Shown: positions 1-8,900 of the stretch, in pieces
How positions within the stretch are numbered: the first letter of the stretch is position 1
Layout: each line of letters starts with the position of its first letter
DNA from: JAEUTH01 sp044230205
Lineage (GTDB): Bacteria; Bacteroidota; Bacteroidia; AKYH767-A; OLB10
Direction: 5' to 3'
Assembly (NCBI GenBank): GCA_044230205.1
Contig: JBGARN010000078.1
Span: 1 to 21,587 of the forward strand
DNA length: 21,587 bases
Notes under the pieces: model-generated
The model's input: only the letters and a program-made list of their open reading frames with translations
What the model was told of the DNA's origin: nothing
The model's database searches: none
Made by a program: the position numbers and the translations under genes

Positions 1-1
1 T

Positions 2-565
2 ACCTGGGGAAGCAAACGGTTTTTGATATACTATATGTTTACTGTTATTGGTGCAGGATTGACGCACTGGGCATTTCAGTACTATGAACTTGCAGGTTTA
101 ACCCGGCATGTTGAAGCATTTATTAATCATCCCGACCCGGTAGACTTTCAATTATTGTATGAACAAAATTCTGCAGGAATTTCAGATGAAAGTAATTCCT
201 ATGCAAATTCACTGGTAGCAGCATTCATTGAAAATCCGCATGATCCAACCATAATTAATACCGCTATTGACTTTGCTAATAAGCTGCTTGAATTTAAAAC
301 AGGAACCCCTGTGGTTGGTGCTTCGGGCGGAGTGTTTGGTGTTTTGCTTGCATTTGGCATGTTGTTTCCCAATATGCTGGTGTATATTTATTTTCTTTTT
401 CCGGTAAAAGCCAAATATGTAGTAGCTGCATACGGATTGCTTGAATTATATGCAGCCATAGAAAATAACCCCGGTGATAATGTAGCCCATCTTGCCCATT
501 TAGGCGGAATGCTATTCGGTATTATCTTGATTTTATTCTGGCGAAGAAAATCATATCACCGGTAA
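2..565 (+). CDS. Rhomboid family intramembrane serine protease (5' partial)
   Basis: This is the C-terminal part of a rhomboid protease, which cleaves transmembrane substrates inside the inner membrane. The reading frame is open to the left edge, where a typical rhomboid stretch (TWGSKRFLIYYM) can be read, so the true start lies outside the window; the TTG at 23 is not the start. The catalytic serine is in GASGG (Ser codon 323-325) and the catalytic histidine in AHLGG (His codon 497-499), so both members of the Ser-His dyad are present. A hydrophilic insert of about 70 residues separates an early membrane helix from the serine helix. The end is basic (WRRKSYHR), consistent with a cytoplasmic tail. 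A second rhomboid gene follows 122 bp downstream on the same strand, and an EEP-family gene follows that; from memory this order recurs in Bacteroidota, often after mutL. Confidence 0.93.
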   Translation, partial: TWGSKRFLIYYMFTVIGAGLTHWAFQYYELAGLTRHVEAFINHPDPVDFQLLYEQNSAGISDESNSYANSLVAAFIENPHDPTIINTAIDFANKLLEFKTGTPVVGASGGVFGVLLAFGMLFPNMLVYIYFLFPVKAKYVVAAYGLLELYAAIENNPGDNVAHLAHLGGMLFGIILILFWRRKSYHR

Positions 566-605
566 CGTAAAAACAGATGTAATGGTTCTGTACTATTTGA
601 ATATG

Positions 606-624
606 AAAATGGTGTAACCATTTT
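606..624 (+). terminator. Short hairpin between the two rhomboid genes (weak terminator or attenuator)
   Basis: AAAATGGT (606-613) and ACCATTTT (617-624) form a perfect 8-bp stem with a 3-nt loop ending in four Ts. The stem is AT-rich and the T tract is short, so termination would be weak at best. It lies 41 bp after the first rhomboid stop. Confidence 0.3.
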
Positions 625-654
625 ATCTCAATAAAATTTCTAATAACTTAGTGT

Positions 655-662
655 TAAGTTTG
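655..662 (+). promoter_or_regulatory. Candidate Bacteroidota -7 box upstream of second rhomboid
   Basis: TAAGTTTG matches the Bacteroidota -7 consensus TAnnTTTG and lies 25 bp before the ATG at 688. No TTG or TTTG is seen at the usual 19-21 nt upstream, so this may be a chance match. Confidence 0.25.
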
Positions 663-687
663 AATTAAGGAGAATTAATTCGCTAAA

Positions 688-1587
688 ATGAATATCTGGG
701 AAGACATAAAATTCAGGTTCAGGTCAGGAGATATGGTTATGCGCATTCTCATGATTAATATTTCTGTTTTTCTGGTGATTAATGTTGCGCGGCTTGTATT
801 TGTAATTGGCGGACTTAACGAATATCATCTTTTTAGGGTCGTACAATATTTTGAATTTCCTGAATACCTGCCTAAGCTTATATACCAGCCATGGAGTCTG
901 GTTACACATATGTTTCTGCATATTGGCTTAGGTCACATTTTCTGGAACATGTTATTATTTTACTGGATAGGCTTATTAATTACCGAATACCTGGGTGGCA
1001 AAAAGCTGGTAGGCATTTATCTTATGGGAGGCATGTTCGCGATTCTGTTCCAGGTAGCCATAATGAACATTATTCCTGCTTTCCACAAATATGTAACACC
1101 TGAAAGCTATGCTTTGGGAGCATCAGCATCAGTAAATGCATGCCTTGTGGCAATTGCCACCTTAATTCCTGAGTACACAGTTTTTCTTTTTTTGATTGGA
1201 CCTGTTCGTTTAAAATATATTGCAGCTGCTGTTGTTGCAATTTCACTCATAAGCATACCCGATGGAAATGCCGGTGGACAAATTGCTCATATTGGGGGAG
1301 CAGTTTTTGGATTTATTTATACCCGACAATTACAAAAGGGAAATGATATTGCAGCATGGCTCACAAAACTTATTGACAGAATTTCAAAACCCAAATCGAA
1401 CCGCAAACTCAAAAAAGTCTACAAGCGAACTGATGCAAGTGATGATGCCTACCGTGAAGCAAAACGTTATGATGAGGCCACTATTGACCGCATACTTGAT
1501 AAAATAAGCAAATCAGGTTATAACAGCCTTACCAAAGAAGAAAAAGAAATTCTTTTTAGTGTAAGCGATAAAAATAAACAACGTTAA
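688..1587 (+). CDS. Rhomboid family intramembrane serine protease with C-terminal cytoplasmic domain
   Basis: A complete 299-residue rhomboid protease. After a short cytosolic start, the first helix begins near residue 17. Residues about 74-90 carry the family motif HxxLxHIxxNMLLFYWIG, with the conserved His and Asn of the oxyanion region. The catalytic serine is Ser146 in GASAS and the catalytic histidine is His201 in AHIGG. The GASA form in place of the classical GxSG is, from memory, common in Bacteroidota rhomboids. From about residue 225 the protein is charged and soluble and ends in a short helical domain (DRILDKISKSGYNSLTKEEK), which resembles the small domain called DUF6576 on Bacteroidota rhomboids. 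The start follows an AT-rich leader with AAGGAG about 16 bp upstream. The substrate is unknown. Confidence 0.95.
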   Translation: MNIWEDIKFRFRSGDMVMRILMINISVFLVINVARLVFVIGGLNEYHLFRVVQYFEFPEYLPKLIYQPWSLVTHMFLHIGLGHIFWNMLLFYWIGLLITEYLGGKKLVGIYLMGGMFAILFQVAIMNIIPAFHKYVTPESYALGASASVNACLVAIATLIPEYTVFLFLIGPVRLKYIAAAVVAISLISIPDGNAGGQIAHIGGAVFGFIYTRQLQKGNDIAAWLTKLIDRISKPKSNRKLKKVYKRTDASDDAYREAKRYDEATIDRILDKISKSGYNSLTKEEKEILFSVSDKNKQR

Positions 1588-1715
1588 GTTTGTAAATATT
1601 AATCAACAGTCCCCAATTATTGATTGAAAAATTTTACTGTTGGCATCCGGGATAAATAGTATGCAGAATATGGTATAACAATTACTCGAGTTAGCTGTAG
1701 TCCGGAATCCTAAGT

Positions 1716-2825
1716 ATGAGAGAAAAACAAAAACGATCTTTTGCTGGCAAATTGCTTTTCCTGGTAAGCATTGCAATTGCTGTTTCTGTTCTGCTGGGTA
1801 TTGCTGCCGGTTACGTAAGTCCGGCAACATTTTGGCCGCTGGCGTTCTTTGGTCTTGCATTTTTATACCTGTACCCTGTTAACCTGTTCTTCCTTTTTTA
1901 CTATGCATTAAGAAAACGCAATCATATCATTGTGCCCCTGCTGCCTGCCCTGCTTGGTTTTACGGTATTTATTAAATCAGCCAACCTGTTTTCTCCAGGC
2001 AATAATAAAACAGATGATGCCATAAAAGTTATGAGTTTAAATGTGCGTCTTTTTGATTTATACAACTGGTCGCATAATCGTGAAACCCGGGCACAAATAC
2101 TTGAATTCCTGAAATCAGAATCACCTGACATTTTGTGTTTCCAGGAATACTATACCGAAGACAGTGATGTGTTTAATAATACCGACACACTTGTAGAATT
2201 ATTAAACCTGCCTTATTATCAATACCACTATACAACACACCGGGTTCACAATACCAAGCATTGGGGCATCATTTTATTTTCACGTTACCCGATAACTTCA
2301 AAAGGGGTTATTGAATTTAGCAAAAAAGCTTCCAACACCTGCGTTTATGCCGATATCAAATATAAAGACGATACTATAAGAGTTTATAATGTCCATCTTG
2401 AAAGCATAAGGTTTAAAAAACCAGATTATGAGTATGTGGAAGATCTGAAAGATAATATTGAAGATAAGAACTGGGGCGGATTAAGACGTATATATGGCAG
2501 GTTAAAAAATGCCTTTATAAAACGCGCTTCAGAAACAGATAAAATAGTTGAACATTTGAAAGAATGTACCTACCCGATAATTTTTTGCGGAGATTTTAAT
2601 GATCCCCCATCCTCCTATACCTATCGAAGCTTTTCAAGTGTTTTGAATGATTCATTTGATAAAGGTGAACGGGGATTTGGAGCTACTTATAATGGACCAT
2701 TCCCGGCATTCAGAATTGATTATATCCTTCATTCAAAAGAAATAGAAGTAATTTCATCGAAAGTGATTAACAATAAACTCAGCGATCACAGGCCGGTTAT
2801 TGCCTTTTTAAAATTGAAAAAGTGA
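1716..2825 (+). CDS. Endonuclease/exonuclease/phosphatase (EEP) family membrane protein
   Basis: A 369-residue protein with about three N-terminal hydrophobic helices (roughly residues 12-85) followed by an EEP-fold metal-dependent phosphoesterase domain (about 100-368). Hallmarks are MSLNVR near residue 106, CFQEYY near 142 (metal-binding Glu), GDFND near 292 (catalytic Asp/Asn), DYIL and a closing SDHRPV near 356 with the catalytic His. The fold hydrolyses phosphodiester or phosphomonoester bonds in DNA, RNA, lipids or inositides, and the substrate cannot be told from sequence. The orientation relative to the membrane is uncertain. The gene lies 128 bp after the second rhomboid and converges on the ABC-F gene with only 5 bp between the two stop codons. 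Confidence 0.9.
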   Translation: MREKQKRSFAGKLLFLVSIAIAVSVLLGIAAGYVSPATFWPLAFFGLAFLYLYPVNLFFLFYYALRKRNHIIVPLLPALLGFTVFIKSANLFSPGNNKTDDAIKVMSLNVRLFDLYNWSHNRETRAQILEFLKSESPDILCFQEYYTEDSDVFNNTDTLVELLNLPYYQYHYTTHRVHNTKHWGIILFSRYPITSKGVIEFSKKASNTCVYADIKYKDDTIRVYNVHLESIRFKKPDYEYVEDLKDNIEDKNWGGLRRIYGRLKNAFIKRASETDKIVEHLKECTYPIIFCGDFNDPPSSYTYRSFSSVLNDSFDKGERGFGATYNGPFPAFRIDYILHSKEIEVISSKVINNKLSDHRPVIAFLKLKK

Positions 2826-2830
2826 ATTCT

Positions 2831-4762
2831 TCAACCTGCAAGTTCTGAGAGTTCCAGCCAGCGCAGTGTTTTTTGATCAATGGTTTCACTTACTTCAGCA
2901 AATAACACGGATAACTTATGTAACTCATCGTGCTGGAGATTACTGTTACCCATATGTTCCATAAGTTCATTTTTTTGTTGCTCTAATGCTGTGAGCTCTG
3001 TCTCGATTTGTTCCAGTTCTTGCTTTTGCTTGTAGGTTAGTTTTTTTATGGTTGCTGTTCCCTTATCAGGCGTATCAGTTTCAGAAACAATTTTACCGCC
3101 AGCTTTTCCTGACAGCTGCTTATCAGCAGCACGAAGTTTTTCACGTTCCTCATCAATAAGCATACGGTATTCCGTATAATTACCATGTATATCCCTTACT
3201 ACACCATTGCCGGCAAAAACAAATACATGGTCTACAAGCCTGTCCATAAAATACCTGTCGTGGGTAACCATTATCAGGCAGCCCTGGTAACCTTCCAGGA
3301 ACTCTTCAAGAAGATTTAAAGTTAGTATATCAAGGTCGTTAGTCGGCTCATCAAGAATTAAAAAATTAGGATTAGCTATCAGAATGGTAATGAGGTATAG
3401 TCTTCTTTTTTCACCACCGCTCAGCTTACTTACCGGTGTATGTTGCTTTTGATAATCAAATTTAAAATGCTGTAAAAATTGTGATACATTTAAGTATGAT
3501 CCGCCACCGGTATCCACATAATCACAAATTTCACGAACTACTTCAATAACTGTTTTATCACCCTTAAGCTGTTGGCCATCCTGCGAATAATAACCAAACA
3601 CAATTGTTTCGCCTGCTTTAATCCTGCCCTTATCCGGTTTTAATTGCTGCATGATCATCTTCAGCAATGTTGATTTTCCGGATCCGTTTGGGCCAAGTAT
3701 TCCTACCTTCTCACCTCTTTTAAAAATATGCGAAAAATCTTTGAGTAAAACTTTATCACCAAATTGCTTACAAACATTTTCAAGCTCAAGAATCTTACTT
3801 CCCATCCTATTCATCTGCATTGTGATGCTCATCCGTTTTGAATCGACTACAGTTTTGGCTTTTTCTTCTGTTTCATAAAATGAATCAATCCTGGCTTTCT
3901 GTTTTGTGGTGCGCGCTTTAGGCTGTCTTCGCATCCAATCCAGTTCGCGCCTGTACAAATTGCGGGTTTTATCTAACTCTGCTTCGGTAACAGCCCTTCG
4001 TTCTTCCTTCTTTTCAAGGTAATAGGCATAATTTCCTTTGTACTGGTATAGCTTTTGATTTTCAAGTTCCAGGATGGTATCGCATATACTATCAAGGAAG
4101 TAGCGGTCATGTGTAATAAGCAAAACTGTTTTACGCAAACGTTTCAGGTAATTTTCAAGCCATTCAATCATATCCAGGTCAAGATGATTGGTTGGCTCGT
4201 CAAGTAATAACAAATCAGGCTCTTCAATAAGCAGCTTTGCCAATGCTATGCGTTTTCGCTGCCCGCCAGAAAGGTTGCGTACTACTTCATCAAGGTCGTG
4301 AATATTAAGTTTACCCATTACCTCGCTTACTTTCGATTCATAATCCCAGGCATGAGCATCAGTCATTTTCTGCATGAGCTCCTGAAGCTTTTGGTGATTC
4401 GCTTCATAGACGCTATCGCCTGTCTTTAGAATTTTTTCATCCAGGTAAAGCGCTTCTTCATATTCACCAATGAGTTGCAGCACTTTGTTTTCGCTCATAA
4501 AAAGGTTTTCCCGAATGGTAGCTGCTTCATCAAGGTATGGATCCTGTTCAAGATAACCGAGGGTTATACCGTTGCGAATAGTTACTGTGCCTGCATCAGC
4601 AATTTCTTTGCCGGCAAGTATTTTTAATAATGTAGTCTTGCCACTGCCGTTTGAAGCAATAAGTGCGGTTTTTTGATTTTCACTAAGGGAAATACTGATA
4701 TCAGAAAAAAGCGGATTAATGCCATAACTTTTACCCAGGTGCTCTGCTGTAAGATAATTCAT
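2831..4762 (-). CDS. ABC-F family ATPase, Uup-like, with C-terminal coiled coil
   Basis: A soluble protein of 643 residues with two ABC ATPase domains and no membrane segments, the ABC-F layout. Domain 1 has Walker A SNGSGKTT (about 37-44), signature LSGGQRKRIALA (about 163) and Walker B LLLLDEPTNHLD (about 182). Domain 2 has Walker A GPNGSGKST (about 355), signature LSGGEKRRLYL (about 445) and Walker B FLILDEPTNDLD (about 466). A charged linker with KARTTKQKARIDSF joins them, as expected of the ribosome-contacting linker. Residues about 575-640 form a Lys/Glu/Gln-rich coiled coil like the DNA-binding tail of Uup. ABC-F proteins act on the ribosome, relieving stalls or giving antibiotic protection. 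Length and tail favour the Uup branch over a dedicated resistance protein. The start MNYLTAEHLGKSYG is the usual family start. Confidence 0.95.
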   Translation of the reverse strand: MNYLTAEHLGKSYGINPLFSDISISLSENQKTALIASNGSGKTTLLKILAGKEIADAGTVTIRNGITLGYLEQDPYLDEAATIRENLFMSENKVLQLIGEYEEALYLDEKILKTGDSVYEANHQKLQELMQKMTDAHAWDYESKVSEVMGKLNIHDLDEVVRNLSGGQRKRIALAKLLIEEPDLLLLDEPTNHLDLDMIEWLENYLKRLRKTVLLITHDRYFLDSICDTILELENQKLYQYKGNYAYYLEKKEERRAVTEAELDKTRNLYRRELDWMRRQPKARTTKQKARIDSFYETEEKAKTVVDSKRMSITMQMNRMGSKILELENVCKQFGDKVLLKDFSHIFKRGEKVGILGPNGSGKSTLLKMIMQQLKPDKGRIKAGETIVFGYYSQDGQQLKGDKTVIEVVREICDYVDTGGGSYLNVSQFLQHFKFDYQKQHTPVSKLSGGEKRRLYLITILIANPNFLILDEPTNDLDILTLNLLEEFLEGYQGCLIMVTHDRYFMDRLVDHVFVFAGNGVVRDIHGNYTEYRMLIDEEREKLRAADKQLSGKAGGKIVSETDTPDKGTATIKKLTYKQKQELEQIETELTALEQQKNELMEHMGNSNLQHDELHKLSVLFAEVSETIDQKTLRWLELSELAG

Positions 4763-4767
4763 TGCTG

Positions 4768-4775
4768 CAAAAATA
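4768..4775 (-). promoter_or_regulatory. Candidate -7 promoter box abutting the ABC-F start codon
   Basis: On the minus strand TATTTTTG matches TAnnTTTG and ends 5 nt before the ATG at 4762. A -7 box here would start transcription at or beside the start codon, giving a leaderless mRNA. The region at the -33 spacing reads TTCGG, only a partial match to TTTG, so support is modest. Confidence 0.3.
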
Positions 4776-4891
4776 GAAGGGATTTTGAATCAGCCCGAAT
4801 TAATAGAATTATTATTTATTCAATTATCCATTCCTGCTGATTCTTTTGCTACCCAATTACTAATTTCACCTTTTAAAATTTACTTCACTAA

Positions 4892-5251
4892 ATGAACAAC
4901 GAAATTGATTTTTATATCAGTAACTTTGATAAACCTATACAACAAAAGTTAGAAGAGATCAGAACAATAATAGGCAAAGCTGCGCCAAAGGCTTCTGAAA
5001 AAATAAGTTATGCCATACCTACTTTTTACCAGGATGGAAACCTTGTTCATTTTGCCGGGTACAAAAATCACATTGGCTTTTATCCCGGGGCAGCTGCTAT
5101 TAAACATTTTGCTGCAGAACTTGTAAAATTTAAAACTTCCAAGGGGACAATTCAATTCCCTCTTGATCAACCTATTCCGAAAAAGATTGTAACAACTATT
5201 GTAAAATTCAGGCTTGCTCAATTAGCTGAAAAAAAGAAAAAGAAAAAGTGA
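4892..5251 (+). CDS. DUF1801 domain-containing protein
   Basis: A small soluble protein of 119 residues covering nearly the whole DUF1801 domain (YdhG-like fold). It begins with a helical region, INFDKP-like at residues 9-14 and IRTIIGKAAPKASEKISYAIP at about 23-43. The core follows, with the family pattern of a Tyr/Ile-Pro-x-Phe segment, a HFAGYKNHIGFYPG strand-turn region near 54-67, and the late SKGTIQFP motif near 83-90. The function is unknown; the fold is sometimes called an iron-chaperone-like fold, but nothing here shows metal binding. The last eight residues are nearly all lysine (EKKKKKKK-like), which may be a nonspecific nucleic-acid-binding tail. The gene is divergent from the ABC-F gene across a 129-bp gap and 195 bp from the next gene, so it is probably monocistronic. 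Confidence 0.88.
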   Translation: MNNEIDFYISNFDKPIQQKLEEIRTIIGKAAPKASEKISYAIPTFYQDGNLVHFAGYKNHIGFYPGAAAIKHFAAELVKFKTSKGTIQFPLDQPIPKKIVTTIVKFRLAQLAEKKKKKK

Positions 5252-5323
5252 TTGTATTGGTGTAGAATAGTACCTAAGCAACATCTTCCATATTATAAAA
5301 ATGAGTTTGTTTATTCCTGAAAC

Positions 5324-5356
5324 TTGATTAATATCATACAGCTGCTAATAGCTTTG
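5324..5356 (+). promoter_or_regulatory. Candidate Bacteroidota promoter for the 5447-10629 gene pair
   Basis: TAGCTTTG (5349-5356) matches TAnnTTTG. A TTG at 5324-5326 lies 22 nt upstream, slightly longer than the usual 19-21. Transcription would start near 5362, leaving a leader of about 85 nt before the ATG at 5447. Confidence 0.38.
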
Positions 5357-5446
5357 CAATGAATTAAATTTAATTTAGCAACCTTTATAAATCTACCCTT
5401 CCCCAGGTAATTATTCTTCTTTAGAAACATTTAATAACATTCAATC

Positions 5447-5917
5447 ATGAATATTCGTTATTGCCTAATTTCATTTATTATTCTTATCAATTTCCACCTA
5501 TTTGCTTCAGCCCAGCAAAAAGTTGTATCTCTAACTCCAGAAAAGCCCCAAATTGATTATAGCTCTCAGCCCGTTTGGATACAAATGATGGATGACCCGG
5601 CAACCAACTATTATGAAGCTTTAAAGGCCTTTGATCAGTACTGGCAAAACAGGCTGATGCCAATTGAAGAAGAAGAGCTTATGGGAGAAGAAGAAAACAA
5701 AGCCGAAGAACAACATCATGAAACAGTAAAACGCCAATTGAAAAAAATGACCCCGGCCGAAAAAAATGAATATGACCTGATGGCATATGAATGCAAGCGT
5801 TTTAAAGACTGGAAGCGTACTGTATTTCCCTATGTTCAGGAAGACGGACGAATTTTAACAATGGAGGCAAGGCAGGCGATTTTTGACAAACAACAATTAG
5901 AGTTGAAACACAAATAA
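5447..5917 (+). CDS. Small exported protein resembling the N-terminal region of VPS10-like T9SS proteins
   Basis: A 156-residue protein of unknown function. Residues 1-22 are a signal peptide (hydrophobic core, then FASAQ), so the product is exported. The mature part has the pattern WIQMMDDPATNYYEALKAF (about 43-61), then YW, an acidic stretch (EEEELMGEEE, about 75-84) and FKDWKRTVFPYVQEDGRI (about 121-138). From memory, the combination MMxDPxxNxxExxxAFxxYW ... FKxWxxxxxPxVxxxG occurs at the N-terminus of large Bacteroidota secreted proteins, directly before their sortilin/BNR propellers. Here that propeller is the separate gene 53 bp downstream. No sorting domain of its own is visible, so the mature protein may stay in the periplasm or travel with its neighbour. 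It is probably co-transcribed with 5971-10629. Confidence 0.8.
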   Translation: MNIRYCLISFIILINFHLFASAQQKVVSLTPEKPQIDYSSQPVWIQMMDDPATNYYEALKAFDQYWQNRLMPIEEEELMGEEENKAEEQHHETVKRQLKKMTPAEKNEYDLMAYECKRFKDWKRTVFPYVQEDGRILTMEARQAIFDKQQLELKHK

Positions 5918-5970
5918 ACTATTTGAGATTTAAGTCACCTATCACTTAATGATTAAAGAATATCTACAAA

Positions 5971-8900
5971 ATGAAATTATCTTTTAAAACATATATACCA
6001 ATAGTTAATATTTTTAGACCAGTTTCAGGTAATAGTATCAAGAAGAGCTTACTGCTTTCAATAGGTACTTTATCAGTTCTGCTTTTATTTGCTTCGCCAA
6101 CCTACGGACAATCGGCCAACTGGTCCGCAGTACTGCCGGCAAAATTTCCAACCAATGCCAGCGGGCAGATACATGGCATAAGTCGTGTAAGCCAGCTGAA
6201 GTTTCATTCAGTTAATCCAAATAAGATATATGCGGTAAGTGCAAGAGGCGGATTATTTATAACAACAGATGGAGGAAATAACTGGCAGGTTACTCCAGGA
6301 ACAGATTTTATGTCATCGGCTCGTCTTGCTTCTGTTTGTGTTGATTTTACTAATGACTCAATTATATATTTAGGAACAGGTGATCATAATTATTATTACA
6401 GTGGCATAGGTGTTTTAAAATCAGTGAATGGAGGGCAAACATTTACCCAAACAACGCTGACTGGAAAACTGGTGGTTGAAATGATTATGGATCCTGATGA
6501 CCACAATGTAATTGTAGCAGCTACTAATACCGGAATATACAAAACCACTAATGCTGGTGCAACATGGACACTTAAATCAGCATCTCGTCAATTTGATGAT
6601 TTGAAACAAAAAACACCGCCCTCACGTGTGTTATACGCTGCAGGGAGAGATTCATCTTTTTTCAGGAGCATCGATTTTGGCGACAACTGGACTCAGATAA
6701 CTAACGGAATTGTTTTACCTGCCGGATTTACAAACGGCAATGGTGTTCGCATAGCTGTTACACCTGCAGATACAAATCTTGTTTACCTAGGTATGGTAGT
6801 TAATGGCGGCACAATTTATAAATCGTTAGATGGAGGCAATAGTTTTACTCCGGTTAAAACAAGTGTTCCTCCCTATCTTACTTATTATACCAACAGCTCA
6901 ACATCCTCCACACAGGGCGATTATAATTTTTCAATCGGCACCGACAGAGTAAATGCAAATATACTTTACCTCGTTGCACATAATGTCTGGAAATCAACTG
7001 ATGGTGGGGTTACCTGGCTGCAATTAACCAACTGGTGGCAAAAGGTTCATACTGATATGCATCAGATTATTACTTCACCTTTTAATAACAACAACCTTTA
7101 TAATATGAATGATGGTGGTGTTTGGCTAAGCGTTGACGGTGGTAATAACTGGACACCAAAAAGTGATGGTATTTACGGTTATGAAATTTACCATGGCAAC
7201 TGCTCTCCGACACGTAAAGACATGTTCAGTATTGGAACACAGGATAATGGTGAATTATATGCAACATCACTTGGCTGGTATTGCAACCGGGGTGGCGACT
7301 GGACTTCACAATGTGCATTCGATTATCGCATTAACAGTTCCATGGTTTATTATTACGGTAGCAATAAACGCAGGCTTGTAAACGGAAGCGAAAGCACCTA
7401 TGGATTACCTGCGCAGGTAACCTTGTTACATGACATCGCTTTTCACCGCACTAACCCAGACCTCGCTTTTGCAGCTGACTCATTTATTTACAGAACAACC
7501 AATTTAACTGCTACCACACCTTCATGGACTCAGATATATAGTACAGGAAAAAAAATTATGTCTATGCACTGTGCATTTGGCAATGCCAACCGATTATACA
7601 TTATTACCAATGATGGCTTTATACATATTAGTAACAATGCACTAAGCGGAACACCTGCATTTACAAGTTATGCCCTGCCTAACACTACAAATAACAAAGC
7701 AAGTATCACATCCATAAGCTCAAATCCGGACATTGTTTATGCTACCATGAATACTAAAGCCTACAGGTCTATAGATGGTGGTGTTACATGGACTAACATT
7801 ACATATAATCTTCCTGGTGTAAACCATGTAAAAATATTGGCTGATGAATATTCTGCAACCAACGAATTGGTGTTTGTAGCTTCCGCCAATACAGTGTATT
7901 ATAAAACATTAAATGCAGCAACATGGACCATTTACAATCTCAATTTACCATCACGAACTGATGCAATTGATCTTTCAATATACAATGACAGCACATCAAA
8001 TACGGTATTAAGATATGCGAGTTATGGTCGTGGAATGTGGGAAACACCGATAACCAATTTACGGGCACTAAATGCAAATTTCAGCGCAAACAAAACTAAT
8101 CCATGTGTTGGAGAACCGGTAGCGTTCAGTGATAATTCAACAGGCACTGTAACAAGCCGCAGTTGGATATTTACCGGTGCAACACCATCAACGTCAACTG
8201 CAACTAACCCGGTAGTTGTATATAACAGCAATGGCGTTTTTGATGTAACACTCACAGTGACTGACGGAATTTCCAATAACTCAATTACCAAAACAAGCTA
8301 TATCAGCACCAAGGGAAATAATCTTCCATTAAATGAAGGTTTTGAAGGTGCGCTTGATCCTCCATCAGGCTGGTTGAATGTGGATAATGGTACTGCTGGA
8401 AATAAATGGAATAAAACAGCAACTGCAGGTGGTTTCGGCAATTCAATAAACTCTATGGTGTTTGATAATTACAGCTGGAATATTCCCGGAGAAAAAGATG
8501 AATTGCAAACCATGCGGCTTGATTTAGGAAGTTACTCATCGGCACTTCTTACATTTGACGTTGCTTACCAGGTTTTTTCAGGTTATTCCGATTCGCTGGC
8601 CGTACTTATTTCAACTGATTGCGGAGTATCATTCACTAAAGCATATATAAAAGGAGGAGCTGATTTATCAACTGCAGGCAGCAGTGGAACCAGTTTTGTT
8701 CCAACATCAAATCAATGGCGTAAAGATTCCATTAGTCTAAACAGCTATACCGGTCAAAGCATTATTGTAGCATTTCAAAATATTAATGGCTACGGTAACA
8801 AATTATATATTGATAATATCAACTTAAATGCAACAGTGACTGCCAATGCCGGCCAGGATCATTACATATGCCAGGGTAGTTCAGTATCGCTTGGCAGCGC

